Source: Rhodococcus sp. IEGM 1381
Lineage (GTDB): Bacteria > Actinomycetota > Actinomycetes > Mycobacteriales > Mycobacteriaceae
DNA length: 64,000 bases
Reading direction: 5' to 3'
NCBI RefSeq assembly: GCF_030056795.1
Contig: NZ_JASHKQ010000001.1
Coordinates: 1,116,001 to 1,180,000, forward strand
In this document: positions 1 through 8,392 of the stretch, piece by piece
Position numbering within the stretch: position 1 is the stretch's first letter
How the letters are laid out: the number at the start of each line of letters is the position of its first letter
The notes under the pieces: model-generated
Database searches by the model: none
What the model saw: the letters and a program-made list of their open reading frames with translations, nothing else
Told to the model about the DNA's origin: nothing
Program-made: the position numbers and the translations under genes

Positions 1-105
1 TCGACGTACCCGTTGGCCGAATCGGCTGCAGCGCTCGAGGCCGCGCTCACCGACCCCACCCAGCTCAAGATCGTCATCGACACCACTTCGCAAGGACCGC
101 AATGA
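1..105 (+). CDS. Zinc-type alcohol/polyol dehydrogenase, C-terminal end only
   Basis: The first 34 codons of the window are an open frame ending in TGA; the start lies outside. The peptide ([20 protein letters not shown], then IVI) has the form of the C-terminal tail of medium-chain Zn-dependent dehydrogenases such as L-idonate/L-gulonate 5-dehydrogenase (RspB type). The stop overlaps the mannonate dehydratase start (ATGA), so both belong to one operon. RspA/RspB-type pairs are known to link gulonate oxidation to mannonate dehydration, which fits. The substrate cannot be read from this fragment. Confidence 0.6.
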   Translation, partial: STYPLAESAAALEAALTDPTQLKIVIDTTSQGPQ

Positions 106-1307
106 AAATCATCGACGCCACCGTCATCGTGACGGCTCCGGGCCGTAACTACGTCACGCTCAAGATCACCACCGACGAGGGCATCGTCGGGTGGGGTGAT
201 GCGACTCTGAACGGACGCGAGCTCGCGGTCGAGTCATACCTGAAGGACCACATTGCGCCGCTCCTGATCGGACGCGACCCACATCGGATCGAAGACATCT
301 GGCAGTACCTGTACAAGGGTGCCTACTGGCGGCGTGGTCCGGTGACGATGACGGCCATCGCAGCGGTCGACGTCGCACTGTGGGACATCAAGGGCAAGGC
401 CGCCGATATGCCGGTCTACCAGCTCCTCGGTGGTGCTGCACGAGACGGGATCATGGTCTACGGTCACGCCAGCGGCGGCAGCATCGAAGAGATGCTCGAC
501 GACGTCCAAGCTCACCTCGACAAGGGCTACAAAGCAATTCGTGCCCAGTCGGCCATTCCCGGTCTGAAGAAGACCTACGGAATTCCGGTCGACGGCTTCT
601 ACGAACCCGCATCCGGCTCTGCGCCGCAGGAGGATTCGTGGGACACCGCCCCGTACATGAGGTTCGCGCCCCAGATGCTCGGTGCCGTCCGAGAACGTCA
701 CGGGTTCGACTTCCATCTGCTGCACGACGTGCATCATCGCCTGAGTCCGATCGAAGCGGGACGACTCGGGCGAGACCTCGAAGAGATGCGCATGTTCTGG
801 ATCGAAGATCCCACCCCCGCCGAGGATCAGAGCGCCTTCGCCGTCATTCGTCAGCACACCACCACCCCGATTGCCGTCGGAGAGATCTTCAACTCGATCT
901 GGGACTGCCAGGATCTGATCACCAACCGGTGGATCGACTACATCCGTGCGTCGGTCTCGCACGCCGGCGGTATCACCCATCTGCGCAGAATCTTCTCGCT
1001 GGCCGATCTGTACGGCGTTCGATCGGGATCTCATGGTGCGGGCGATCTTTCACCGGTATCTCTCGCTGCCGCGTTGCACGTGGATCTGTCGATTCCCAAC
1101 TTCGGAGTGCAGGAGTACATGGGTCACGTCGACCCGACGGGCGACGTGTTCCAGACGAGCTACACCTTCACCGACGGCTTCATGCATCCGGGAAACCAGC
1201 CGGGCATCGGCGTCGAGGTCGACGAAGAGGCTGCCGCGAAGTACCCGTACAACCCCAAGTATCTGCCCGTCAATCGCCGTCTCGACGGCAGTATGCACGA
1301 TTGGTGA
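102..1307 (+). CDS. manD: D-mannonate dehydratase, enolase superfamily (ManD/RspA type)
   Basis: A 401-residue enolase-superfamily acid-sugar dehydratase, full length for ManD. It would dehydrate D-mannonate to 2-keto-3-deoxygluconate in the cytosol. Family residues are visible: R147 and Y159, the HDVHH segment near 208-212, the metal-ligand glutamates in WIEDP (about 236) and VGEIFN (262), GSHGAGD near 310 and QEYMGH near 340. The start is ATG in an ATGA overlap with the dehydrogenase. The KDG kinase follows immediately. Low-activity ManD relatives acting on gluconate exist, so mannonate is the best but not the only possible substrate. Confidence 0.88.
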   Translation: MKIIDATVIVTAPGRNYVTLKITTDEGIVGWGDATLNGRELAVESYLKDHIAPLLIGRDPHRIEDIWQYLYKGAYWRRGPVTMTAIAAVDVALWDIKGKAADMPVYQLLGGAARDGIMVYGHASGGSIEEMLDDVQAHLDKGYKAIRAQSAIPGLKKTYGIPVDGFYEPASGSAPQEDSWDTAPYMRFAPQMLGAVRERHGFDFHLLHDVHHRLSPIEAGRLGRDLEEMRMFWIEDPTPAEDQSAFAVIRQHTTTPIAVGEIFNSIWDCQDLITNRWIDYIRASVSHAGGITHLRRIFSLADLYGVRSGSHGAGDLSPVSLAAALHVDLSIPNFGVQEYMGHVDPTGDVFQTSYTFTDGFMHPGNQPGIGVEVDEEAAAKYPYNPKYLPVNRRLDGSMHDW

Positions 1308-1315
1308 AGCGACAC

Positions 1316-2266
1316 ATGACCACAACGCAGTTCGATGTAGTCCTGCTCGGCGAGCCGCTCGTCGAGGTCTCGACTACCGAGGCCTTTCGGCACGGAGCAG
1401 ACGGTGTGCTCGGAGTATCGGGAGATGTCGTCAACGCAGGTGCCGCGGTTGCTGCTGCGGGTGCTTCGGTGGCCCTCGTCGCGCGGGTATCCGACGACGA
1501 GCTCGGCGACGCTGTCTGTCGGCGAATTCGTGAGCTCGGCATCGATGACACCTACATTCGGCGAGTCCCCGGCCAGCAGGGTGTCTACTTCCTGCACATC
1601 GATCCGGAGGGCAATCGTCAGTTCTCCTATGCCCGAGCCGGTTCGGTGGGCAGCCAGCTCGACGTGGCGGACCTGCCCGAGGGCGTGATCGAGCATGCGG
1701 GTGCTGTCTTGGGCGGCGGAATCGCTGCGGCACTGTCGCCGACCCTCGCCCGCACGATGCTGCACGTGGCGCAGCATTCGGGCAGATTCGTCTACGACCC
1801 CAACTTCCGGCCCCGGTTGACGACGGCCGATCAGGCACGCGACTTCCTGCAGAACATTGCCCCCTACTGCGAGGTGATGGTGCCGTCGGCGCCGAGTGAG
1901 ATCGAATTGCTTCTCGGCACAGACGATCCGGCGAGTGCTGCGGCGTCCCTGATGGGCTGGGGTGCGCGATCTGTGGTGGTCACCCAGGGTTCCGAAGGGT
2001 CCAGCATCTTCACCGAGGAGGGACGGTCCCATCAGCCGGTGATTCCGGCCCTCCAGGTGATCGATCAGACCGGTGCCGGTGACGTGTTCGCCGGCACCCT
2101 GACGGCGCGTCTCGCTCTCGGCGACGATCTTCGCGAGGCGGCGGCCATGGCTGCGGCAGCGGCATCGCTGAGCGTCGGTGGACGCGGCGGCACCGGTCTC
2201 ATTGCACCGCTCGACGAGATCCGCCGCCACAGTGAGCGATACCTCAACGAGCGAGTAGCGACATGA
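1316..2266 (+). CDS. kdgK: PfkB-family sugar kinase, probable 2-keto-3-deoxygluconate kinase
   Basis: A 316-residue ribokinase/PfkB-family kinase. The signature DQTGAGDVFAGTL near the C-terminus supplies the catalytic Asp and anion hole; GEPLVE and the glycine-rich segment GVSGDVVNAGAA lie near the N-terminus. It would phosphorylate KDG to KDPG, linking ManD to the aldolase downstream. ATG 1316 is used; a GTG at 1304 overlapping the manD stop would add four residues. The frame stays open upstream, but that part is antisense-like translation of manD. The stop overlaps the next start by ATGA. The substrate is inferred from the operon. Confidence 0.85.
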   Translation: MTTTQFDVVLLGEPLVEVSTTEAFRHGADGVLGVSGDVVNAGAAVAAAGASVALVARVSDDELGDAVCRRIRELGIDDTYIRRVPGQQGVYFLHIDPEGNRQFSYARAGSVGSQLDVADLPEGVIEHAGAVLGGGIAAALSPTLARTMLHVAQHSGRFVYDPNFRPRLTTADQARDFLQNIAPYCEVMVPSAPSEIELLLGTDDPASAAASLMGWGARSVVVTQGSEGSSIFTEEGRSHQPVIPALQVIDQTGAGDVFAGTLTARLALGDDLREAAAMAAAAASLSVGGRGGTGLIAPLDEIRRHSERYLNERVAT

Positions 2267-3675
2267 CGGCGTCCACACGGTTGTCCGACGCGACGGCCAC
2301 GGTCGCCCGTCCCACCTCCAGCGGAATCGTGCATCTCGGCGTCGGAGCGTTCCACCGGGCGCATCAGGCAGCGTTCACCTACGAGGCCGCACTGTTGACC
2401 GGGGAAACGAACTGGGGCATCACGGGTTTCACTCAGCGAAGCAATACCGTGGTGGAGCAGCTCGCCCCGCAGGACGGGTTGTTCACCTTGGTGCAGAAGG
2501 GGATCGAGCAGACTACGGCCACCGTCGTCGGCTCGATGCTCGACGTACGAAACGCAACCGCGAACCCCGACGCGGTTGTCGAGGCCATCGCCGATCCGGC
2601 AACGCACATCGTCACTCTGACGGTCACCGAGAAGGGATATCGGCTCGACCCTGCGTCGGGCCGACTGCGTCTGGACGATCCGGAGATCGTGGCCGATCTG
2701 AGCGGTAGGCCGCCGCGTACGGTGGTCGGGCAGTTGGTGGCGGGGTTGGCTCGGCGCATCGCAGGCGATTCGCCTGTCACGGTGCTGTGCTGCGACAACC
2801 TGCCGTCGAACGGTCGAATTCTGTCCGAGCTGGTCCATGCTTTCGTCGCTGCCCGTGGCCGCGACGACGGCCTGGCCGAATGGATCAGGCGTCGAGTCAC
2901 GTTCCCCAGCAGCATGGTCGATCGAATCGTGCCCGCTACCACTGACGACGACAGGGCGGACAACGAGCGAAGAACCGGCCTACGCGACGACGCTCTGGTG
3001 GTGTGCGAGCCGTTTCGGCAGTGGGTGATCGAAGACGATTTCGCAGGTCCTCGTCCAGCGTGGGAACGGGTGGGTGTGCAGTTCGTCGAGGACGTGGAGC
3101 CCTGGGAGACGATGAAGCTGCGCGTGCTCAACGGCACCCACTCGGTGCTGGCGTACCTCGGCATCCTCCGTGGGCACAGCACCATCGCCGAGGCTGTCGG
3201 GGATCCGGTGCTCTACGAGATCTGCCGGACCATGGTTCTCCGAGACGTCGCACCGACGGTGGCGGCCGGAATGGACGCTGTCGGGTACGGCGACGAGGTC
3301 CGTGTGCGATTCGCCAATCCCGCCCTGAAACACACCACCCGGCAGGTAGCGATGGACGGATCACAGAAGCTCGGTCCGCGTCTATTGGGGACCGTGCGTG
3401 ACGCAACGTCCGCCGGTGGCTCGACGGGCATGCTCGCTCTCGCCGTCGGGGCCTGGTGCGCCTTCGTGCTCGAGGAAGCGAAAGCGGGACGTGTGCTGGA
3501 CGATCCGTTGTCGACACAGCTGTCTCGTGCCGGATCGGCGTCGGACCTGCTCGATATCGACTCCATTTTCGGGCCCGATCTCGGGGCCACTTCACCGTTC
3601 GGCACGCAGGTCGTTGCGTGGACCGACTTCCTACGGACCGACTCGCTGAGCGAGTGGAAACGAGTGTCGACATGA
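2263..3675 (+). CDS. uxuB: Mannitol dehydrogenase-family oxidoreductase, probable fructuronate reductase
   Basis: A 470-residue polyol-specific long-chain dehydrogenase. An N-terminal Rossmann motif (GIVHLGVGAFHRAHQA) binds NAD(H), and the catalytic K-x4-N-x2-H motif appears in KLRVLNGTHSVLAYLG near residue 285. Family members interconvert fructuronate and mannonate, tagaturonate and altronate, or fructose and mannitol. Beside mannonate dehydratase, fructuronate reductase is the natural call. It overlaps both neighbours by ATGA, so expression is probably translationally coupled. Confidence 0.83.
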   Translation: MTASTRLSDATATVARPTSSGIVHLGVGAFHRAHQAAFTYEAALLTGETNWGITGFTQRSNTVVEQLAPQDGLFTLVQKGIEQTTATVVGSMLDVRNATANPDAVVEAIADPATHIVTLTVTEKGYRLDPASGRLRLDDPEIVADLSGRPPRTVVGQLVAGLARRIAGDSPVTVLCCDNLPSNGRILSELVHAFVAARGRDDGLAEWIRRRVTFPSSMVDRIVPATTDDDRADNERRTGLRDDALVVCEPFRQWVIEDDFAGPRPAWERVGVQFVEDVEPWETMKLRVLNGTHSVLAYLGILRGHSTIAEAVGDPVLYEICRTMVLRDVAPTVAAGMDAVGYGDEVRVRFANPALKHTTRQVAMDGSQKLGPRLLGTVRDATSAGGSTGMLALAVGAWCAFVLEEAKAGRVLDDPLSTQLSRAGSASDLLDIDSIFGPDLGATSPFGTQVVAWTDFLRTDSLSEWKRVST

Positions 3676-4331
3676 CCTCCGAGCCCACGACTTCTGTCGA
3701 AAGCCTCACCGCTCGTGATGTATTGCGCGTGAGCCCTGTTATACCGGTTGTCGTCATCGATCGGGTCGAGGATGCAGTTCCGCTGGCTCGGGCTCTGTAT
3801 GCCGGCGGTATCGGCATCATCGAGATGACGCTGCGTTCGGAGGCCGCGCTCGGTGCCATCGCAGCAATTGCTGCGAACGTGCCGGAAGTAGTCATCGGGG
3901 CGGGAACGGTACTGACCCGCGAGGACGCACTGAGATCGGTGGATGCCGGCTCACGATTCCTGGTCTCGCCCGGATCCCCGAAGGGCCTGCTCGACGCGGC
4001 TCGCGCGCTACCGGTTCCGCTTCTGGCGGGAGTGTCGACTGCGACCGAAGCGATGACGGTTGCCGAGGGCGGATCGACCGAGATGAAGTTCTTCCCGGCC
4101 GAGTCGTCGGGAGGTGCATCGGCGCTGGGGGCGCTGGCGGGTCCATTGCCGCACTTGACGTTCTGCCCCACCGGCGGAATCACTCCGCAGAACGCCGTCG
4201 ACTACTTGGCGCTGCCGAACGTGGTGTGCGTCGGCGGTAGCTGGCTCACGCCTCGCTCGCTCGTGCAGGCGGGGAACTGGGCCGTCATCGAGGAACTGGC
4301 CCGCTCTGCGAGTGCGTTGTCCAGCGCCTAG
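3672..4331 (+). CDS. eda: 2-dehydro-3-deoxy-phosphogluconate (KDPG/KHG) aldolase
   Basis: A 219-residue class I aldolase cleaving KDPG to pyruvate and glyceraldehyde-3-phosphate. Visible motifs: IEMTLRS with the catalytic Glu, GAGTVLT, EMKFFPAE with the Schiff-base Lys, CPTGGI for phosphate binding and VGGSWLTP. The start is the ATG overlapping the previous stop (ATGA); the longer open frame upstream lies inside uxuB and is not protein-like. It completes the pathway and is the last gene of the coupled block. Confidence 0.92.
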   Translation: MTSEPTTSVESLTARDVLRVSPVIPVVVIDRVEDAVPLARALYAGGIGIIEMTLRSEAALGAIAAIAANVPEVVIGAGTVLTREDALRSVDAGSRFLVSPGSPKGLLDAARALPVPLLAGVSTATEAMTVAEGGSTEMKFFPAESSGGASALGALAGPLPHLTFCPTGGITPQNAVDYLALPNVVCVGGSWLTPRSLVQAGNWAVIEELARSASALSSA

Positions 4332-4350
4332 TTCGGTTCGCGAAAGGTCA

Positions 4351-4387
4351 TTGACGGATTGGTATAACAGTGCTTGTATATCACTGT
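4351..4387 (+). promoter_or_regulatory. Promoter with overlapping inverted repeat upstream of the MHS permease
   Basis: A TTGACG hexamer (4351-4356) is followed after 17 bases by TTGTAT (4374-4379), a plausible -35/-10 pair. A perfect 6-bp inverted repeat, ACAGTG-N9-CACTGT (4367-4387), covers the -10. This is the layout of a repressor operator, perhaps for a GntR-type regulator of the sugar-acid genes. No regulator gene for it is visible in the window. Confidence 0.4.
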
Positions 4388-4490
4388 GGCGAGCGCCACC
4401 AACGGCCCTCGATGAGGCACCGGTCTCAGGTAGGCCCCCGGCGAACTTGCATCATGGACTCATCGATAATCACCAGCAATGGAGCTTCGG

Positions 4491-5888
4491 ATGTCACAGG
4501 ACACCAACGAATCGACCGACGATCGCGGTAACACCGCCGTCCCGACTCGCAGCACGAAAGACCTCACCAAGGCGGCGATGTCCGGTTGGCTGGGTACGGC
4601 AATGGAATTCATGGACTTCCAGCTGTATTCGCTCGCCGCCGCGATCGTCTTCAATCGCATCTTCTTCCCCGACGTCAGTCCGGCGATCGGGTTGATCGCC
4701 GCAATGGCCACCTACGGCGTCGGCTATGTCGCACGCCTGGTCGGTGCCATCTACTTCGGCCGGATGGGCGATCGGATCGGACGAAAGAAGGTCCTGTTTA
4801 TCACCATCGCGATGATGGGTGCCTCCACCACCCTCATCGGTGCGCTCCCGACGTACGACGCGATCGGCATCATGGCCCCGATCCTGCTCGTCGCCCTTCG
4901 TCTCATCCAGGGATTCGGTGCCGGAGCCGAAATCGCCGGTGCCACGGTCATGTTGGTCGAGTACGCACCAGACAAGCGTCGAGGCCTCATCGCCTCGCTC
5001 GTCTCCCTGGGCACCAACTCCGGAACCCTCGCTGCGTCGGCCATCTGGGCCTTGCTGCTCGCTGTATTGTCCGAGGATCAGTTGCTCAGCTGGGGCTGGC
5101 GCGTACCGTTCCTCGCCAGCTTCTTCTTGATGATCTTCGCGGTGTGGTTGCGCTCCAACCTGAGGGAGAGCCCGGTCTTCGAGGAGCGTGCCGATGTGGT
5201 CGACGGTGTGGCCCTCTCGCGCGACGAGATCGAGAAGACCGACGAGGAATTGAAGGTCAGCGTTCTCGAGTCCGGCCTCAAGCAAAAGAAGGGGCGCGCG
5301 TTCTTCATCGCGCTGGGTCTGCGCTTCGGTCAGGCCGGCAACTCCGGGCTGATCCAGACATTCCTGGTGGGCTACATCGCGTCGACGCTGCTGATCGACC
5401 GTTCCATTGCCACCAGTGCGATCGTCTACGGTTCGCTCATCGGCTTCGCCACCATTCCGATCGTCGGCATCCTGGGCGACCGATTCGGTCGTCGCCCGAT
5501 CTACATGGTGCTCAGTGCGCTGACGATGATTCTGGCTTTCCCGCTGATGCTGATGGTCACCAGCGGCAACACCGTAGCCCTCGTCGTCGCGATGGTGCTG
5601 GCTCTCAATCTCGGTGTGCTCGGCCTGTTCTCACTCGAGAGCGTGACGATGGCGGAGCTGTTCGGTGCGCGCACCCGTTTCACGCAACTCGCGCTTGCCA
5701 AGGAAATCGGCGGCATCCTCGCCACCGCGATCGGACCACTCCTCGCGGCCAGCCTCACGGCATGGACCGGTAGCTGGTGGCCCATCGCGGCGATGCTCGT
5801 GATCTACTCCGCAATCACCCTGGTGTCGGCCTACCTGGCACCGGAAACCAAGGGCCGCGATCTCGTCAGACTCAACGACGCAGCCTGA
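4491..5888 (+). CDS. MFS transporter, metabolite:H+ symporter (MHS) type
   Basis: A 465-residue twelve-helix permease. The MFS loop motif GRMGDRIGRKKVL lies between helices 2 and 3, and its repeat GDRFGRRPIY in the second half. It resembles MHS-family carriers such as proline/betaine, shikimate or dicarboxylate symporters. ATG 4491 is preferred because GGAG sits six bases upstream; an in-frame ATG at 4479 would destroy that site. It lies 160 bp after eda with its own promoter, so it likely imports the sugar acid used by the operon, but the substrate is inferred from location only. A strong hairpin follows. Confidence 0.82.
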   Translation: MSQDTNESTDDRGNTAVPTRSTKDLTKAAMSGWLGTAMEFMDFQLYSLAAAIVFNRIFFPDVSPAIGLIAAMATYGVGYVARLVGAIYFGRMGDRIGRKKVLFITIAMMGASTTLIGALPTYDAIGIMAPILLVALRLIQGFGAGAEIAGATVMLVEYAPDKRRGLIASLVSLGTNSGTLAASAIWALLLAVLSEDQLLSWGWRVPFLASFFLMIFAVWLRSNLRESPVFEERADVVDGVALSRDEIEKTDEELKVSVLESGLKQKKGRAFFIALGLRFGQAGNSGLIQTFLVGYIASTLLIDRSIATSAIVYGSLIGFATIPIVGILGDRFGRRPIYMVLSALTMILAFPLMLMVTSGNTVALVVAMVLALNLGVLGLFSLESVTMAELFGARTRFTQLALAKEIGGILATAIGPLLAASLTAWTGSWWPIAAMLVIYSAITLVSAYLAPETKGRDLVRLNDAA

Positions 5889-5900
5889 GTGCCCTACGGC

Positions 5901-5944
5901 AGTGGTGTGGTTGAGTGCCCCAGGCGGCACTCGACCGCACCACT
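5901..5944 (+). terminator. Strong stem-loop after the MHS permease
   Basis: Arms 5901-5919 and 5926-5944 form a 19-bp stem with only two G-U wobble positions and a 6-base loop, starting 12 bases after the stop codon. There is no U-tract, as is common for actinobacterial terminators. Confidence 0.65.
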
Positions 5945-6005
5945 CGATGACCAGTACGTGGTGGGGTCGGTGATGTGGTGTTCGACTGGCAAAGACTCCC
6001 CTCTA

Positions 6006-6041
6006 TGTAATCCACACCCCGTGCGGCAGGTGTGGATTACA
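6006..6041. repeat. Perfect 13-bp inverted repeat in a gene-free stretch
   Basis: TGTAATCCACACC (6006-6018) is mirrored exactly at 6029-6041 across a 10-base spacer. It lies in the gene-free stretch 5889-6237 between convergent genes. The rest of that stretch holds the hairpin at 5901-5944 and no convincing reading frame. The repeat could be a second terminator acting on leftward or rightward transcripts, or a protein-binding site. Confidence 0.55.
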
Positions 6042-6228
6042 AAGTGGGGCGTGGATGTGTTTCGGTCAGGAGATGTTGGGGTCGGATGTGGAATTGCGGC
6101 CCCAGAGGGAAGCGCCGTTCTCGTTGGCACTTTTGCACCGGCACCGTCGGTCACGCGTACACGCACGGGCGCGCAACCTGTGAATCGACCATCACCGAGC
6201 GCCTGTAGCAAGCTGATACCGCGCATCG

Positions 6229-6281
6229 AACTTGCAGTTATGCAGACGAATCGGGCTCGAATCCCTGCATAACTGCGAGTT
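6229..6281 (-). terminator. Long stem-loop spanning the 3' end of the alpha/beta hydrolase gene
   Basis: Arms 6229-6245 and 6265-6281 pair over 17 bp with one mismatch around a 19-base loop. The stem contains the stop codon of the leftward hydrolase gene and about its last 14 codons, so it is a probable terminator or 3' stabiliser for that gene. Confidence 0.5.
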
Positions 6282-7128
6282 GAGCGTTGGTGAGGATTGC
6301 GGCTGCGGCCGATCTCGATGCTTGCGTCGGAATCCAATGCGAGATCCCGGGCAGCACTGTCAGCGTGTACGCCGCATCGACATACCTCTGGGTGGTGTCG
6401 ATGGCAGCACGGCCGATGAAGGTGTCGCTATCACTCCACACCATGGTGGTCGGCACGGTGATGCGCAGACGGCCGATGCCCGGGCTCGAGAACGGCAGTC
6501 CGCGGTACCAGGTGACAGCGAAGGGCAGCGCGCCGTAGTCGACGATGTCCGTCTTCGTGCGCTCGAGGTCCTCTTCGGTCATACCGCTTGCCCTGTACCA
6601 CTTTTCGGCTCTCTGGCCAGGCCGCGCCATCCATTTCTCGGGCAGAATCGGCAATTGGAAGAACGCGAAGTACCAGGAGTGCAGTATCTGCTTCGAGTTG
6701 AAGAAGCCGGTCATGAACGCACCGGGGTGGGGAACCGAGAATGCCGTCAGGGACAACACCAGGTCGGGTCTACGGCCTGCGGTGACCCACGCGATGTTCG
6801 CTCCCCAGTCGTGCCCCACCAGGTGCACTGGAGTCCCGATTCTGTCGATGAGAGCGACGACGTCGGCCACCAGTGCTCCGACACGATAGTCGCGACGCCG
6901 TGTCGGCCGGGCTCGCGGTGAGTACCCGCGCTGATCCGGTGCAACAGTGCGGAAACCGGCGTCGTTCAGGATCGCCATCACTGCGGACCACGACGACGCT
7001 CGCTCGGGAAAACCGTGCAGCAGCAACACAACCGGGCCGTCGAGAGGCCCCTGATCGAGGACGTCGAACACCAGTCCTTCGTGGGCGTACTCGGTGATTC
7101 GCTCCACCGCGGAGCCGCCCGTCAGCAT
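6238..7128 (-). CDS. Alpha/beta-fold hydrolase, epoxide hydrolase-like
   Basis: A 296-residue alpha/beta hydrolase. Motifs in order: HGFPE (oxyanion hole), DQRGYS, GHDWGA with an Asp nucleophile, WSDSD with the likely acid residue, and GISHWIP with the catalytic His. The Asp nucleophile in GHDWGA is the form found in soluble epoxide hydrolases and haloalkane dehalogenases, not Ser esterases. ATG 7128 overlaps the stop of the upstream lipase-like gene by seven bases, so the two are probably co-translated; longer N-terminal extensions are arginine-rich shadow sequence. The natural substrate is unknown. Confidence 0.78.
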   Translation of the reverse strand: MLTGGSAVERITEYAHEGLVFDVLDQGPLDGPVVLLLHGFPERASSWSAVMAILNDAGFRTVAPDQRGYSPRARPTRRRDYRVGALVADVVALIDRIGTPVHLVGHDWGANIAWVTAGRRPDLVLSLTAFSVPHPGAFMTGFFNSKQILHSWYFAFFQLPILPEKWMARPGQRAEKWYRASGMTEEDLERTKTDIVDYGALPFAVTWYRGLPFSSPGIGRLRITVPTTMVWSDSDTFIGRAAIDTTQRYVDAAYTLTVLPGISHWIPTQASRSAAAAILTNAQLAVMQGFEPDSSA

Positions 7129-8330
7129 GTGCTGGGCACCGACTGGCCGGCAAACACTGCGGCCAGGAACTGCATCGCCGCTTCGTCGCTCACGTCGTGG
7201 CCTTGCTCCGGCTGTTCCTGCGCGACGACCGAATCGCCCAGAGCACATGCCCTTTCGACGCCGTCCGCAGTCCACTGCGGCAACACGATGTCGTCCTTTG
7301 CGCCGTAGGCCACGAACATCGGCACCTCGGTCCTCACTTGCGGCAATGTGTAGCGTCCGACGACGTCGAGAAGCTTCTGCTCGGATTCGGCCGAGTCGGC
7401 GGCGAACTCGTCGGGTGCCATCGCCTGGACTGCCCGCGCCTTGCCTTCCGTGTCTCCACCCTGACAGGTGAGCAGCAGCTCGTTGTTGGCCTCGGCGACG
7501 CTACCGCTGTAGTCCTTCGGATCGAGTGCGGGGTCCACCTGCTGTGCGCCGTAGAGCAAGTACGGCAGCAGTTCCTTCTGCGGTGTGGTGAGGGTTCCGT
7601 CCATACCGGATCGGACGAAGGGCGTCAGGTCGGTCGGTGGTGAGAGCGATACCGAGCCGACGAGATCGAGTCCCTGGCCGTACGAGGCAGCCAGTTCGTT
7701 TGCAGCCCAGGCTGCTTGGCCACCCTGCGACAAGCCAACCGCGGCCCAGCGTGCGGACGTCTCGGGCAGTGCGGTGTGGGCTGCGCGGGCGGCGTCGATC
7801 ATGTTGTTGCCGGAGGTTCGCGGTTCCAGGTACGGATGCGTTCCACCACCGGTGCCCAGGCCCTGATAGTCGGGGAGCACCGTGACGTAGCCGAGTTCGG
7901 TGAAGTCCTGGACCGCGAATTGGTAACCGAGCAGATCCGGATACAGGGTGGGTCCGCAGTCGGCCTGAACACCGGTGGTGCCGTGCCCGTAGACGACGAT
8001 CGGCCAGCCGCCCACGGGTGCCGTGCCTGCCGGAACTGCCGCGACACCGGAGACGGCAGTCGGTGAACCGTCGACACCCGACGTCGACTCGTAGACGAAG
8101 CGGTACAGCGTGGCACCCGTGTCGGAGAGTTCGGTGGATCGCTCTCCGAAGTCCTCGGATTCGAGAACGGTGCCGGGCACACCGGTCAGCTCGTACTCGG
8201 GGGCCGGGGTTGTCGTCGAGGCCGTCGATGACGCCGCGACGGGTTGCGAGGGCGTCGAACTGCATCCCGCAGTCACGGCCAGCGCAAGGCAGCAGACGGC
8301 GGCGGACATCGAGCGGGAAAAGGAAAGCAC
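7122..8330 (-). CDS. Secretory lipase-family (LIP) lipoprotein
   Basis: A 402-residue exported hydrolase. A lipoprotein signal ends in LAVTAGC near residue 23, followed by a Ser/Thr/Pro-rich linker. The alpha/beta core has VYGHGTTG, a GLSQGG nucleophile elbow with the catalytic Ser, a late Asp in YGAKDD and a His in EQGHD. This is the secretory lipase/triacylglycerol lipase family common in Rhodococcus and Nocardia, with three more members in this window. The start is GTG 8330; ATG 8309 would leave almost no basic n-region before the hydrophobic segment. Confidence 0.78.
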   Translation of the reverse strand: MLSFSRSMSAAVCCLALAVTAGCSSTPSQPVAASSTASTTTPAPEYELTGVPGTVLESEDFGERSTELSDTGATLYRFVYESTSGVDGSPTAVSGVAAVPAGTAPVGGWPIVVYGHGTTGVQADCGPTLYPDLLGYQFAVQDFTELGYVTVLPDYQGLGTGGGTHPYLEPRTSGNNMIDAARAAHTALPETSARWAAVGLSQGGQAAWAANELAASYGQGLDLVGSVSLSPPTDLTPFVRSGMDGTLTTPQKELLPYLLYGAQQVDPALDPKDYSGSVAEANNELLLTCQGGDTEGKARAVQAMAPDEFAADSAESEQKLLDVVGRYTLPQVRTEVPMFVAYGAKDDIVLPQWTADGVERACALGDSVVAQEQPEQGHDVSDEAAMQFLAAVFAGQSVPSTC

Positions 8331-8392
8331 AACGCGTGTCTACCAGAACGAGGTCACTGCCGGTCGACGGCTGGAGTTACGCATCACTGCGC

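Noticed and set aside
380-1315. Upstream extension of the KDG kinase frame across manD.
   Set aside because: The translation is Arg/Ser-rich out-of-frame manD sequence; the kinase family begins near 1316.
3738-4369. TGTTATACC in eda (3738-3746) and its reverse complement GGTATAACA before the permease (4361-4369), as a looped operator pair.
   Set aside because: The first copy is inside conserved coding sequence of eda, nine bases is short, and the local inverted repeat at 4367-4387 is a better operator.
6253-6265. GGGCTCGAATCCC resembles a tRNA T-arm and might mark an integration site.
   Set aside because: No acceptor, D or anticodon arm can be built around it, the T-loop lacks its first conserved T, and the bases are explained as the end of the hydrolase gene and the loop of a hairpin.
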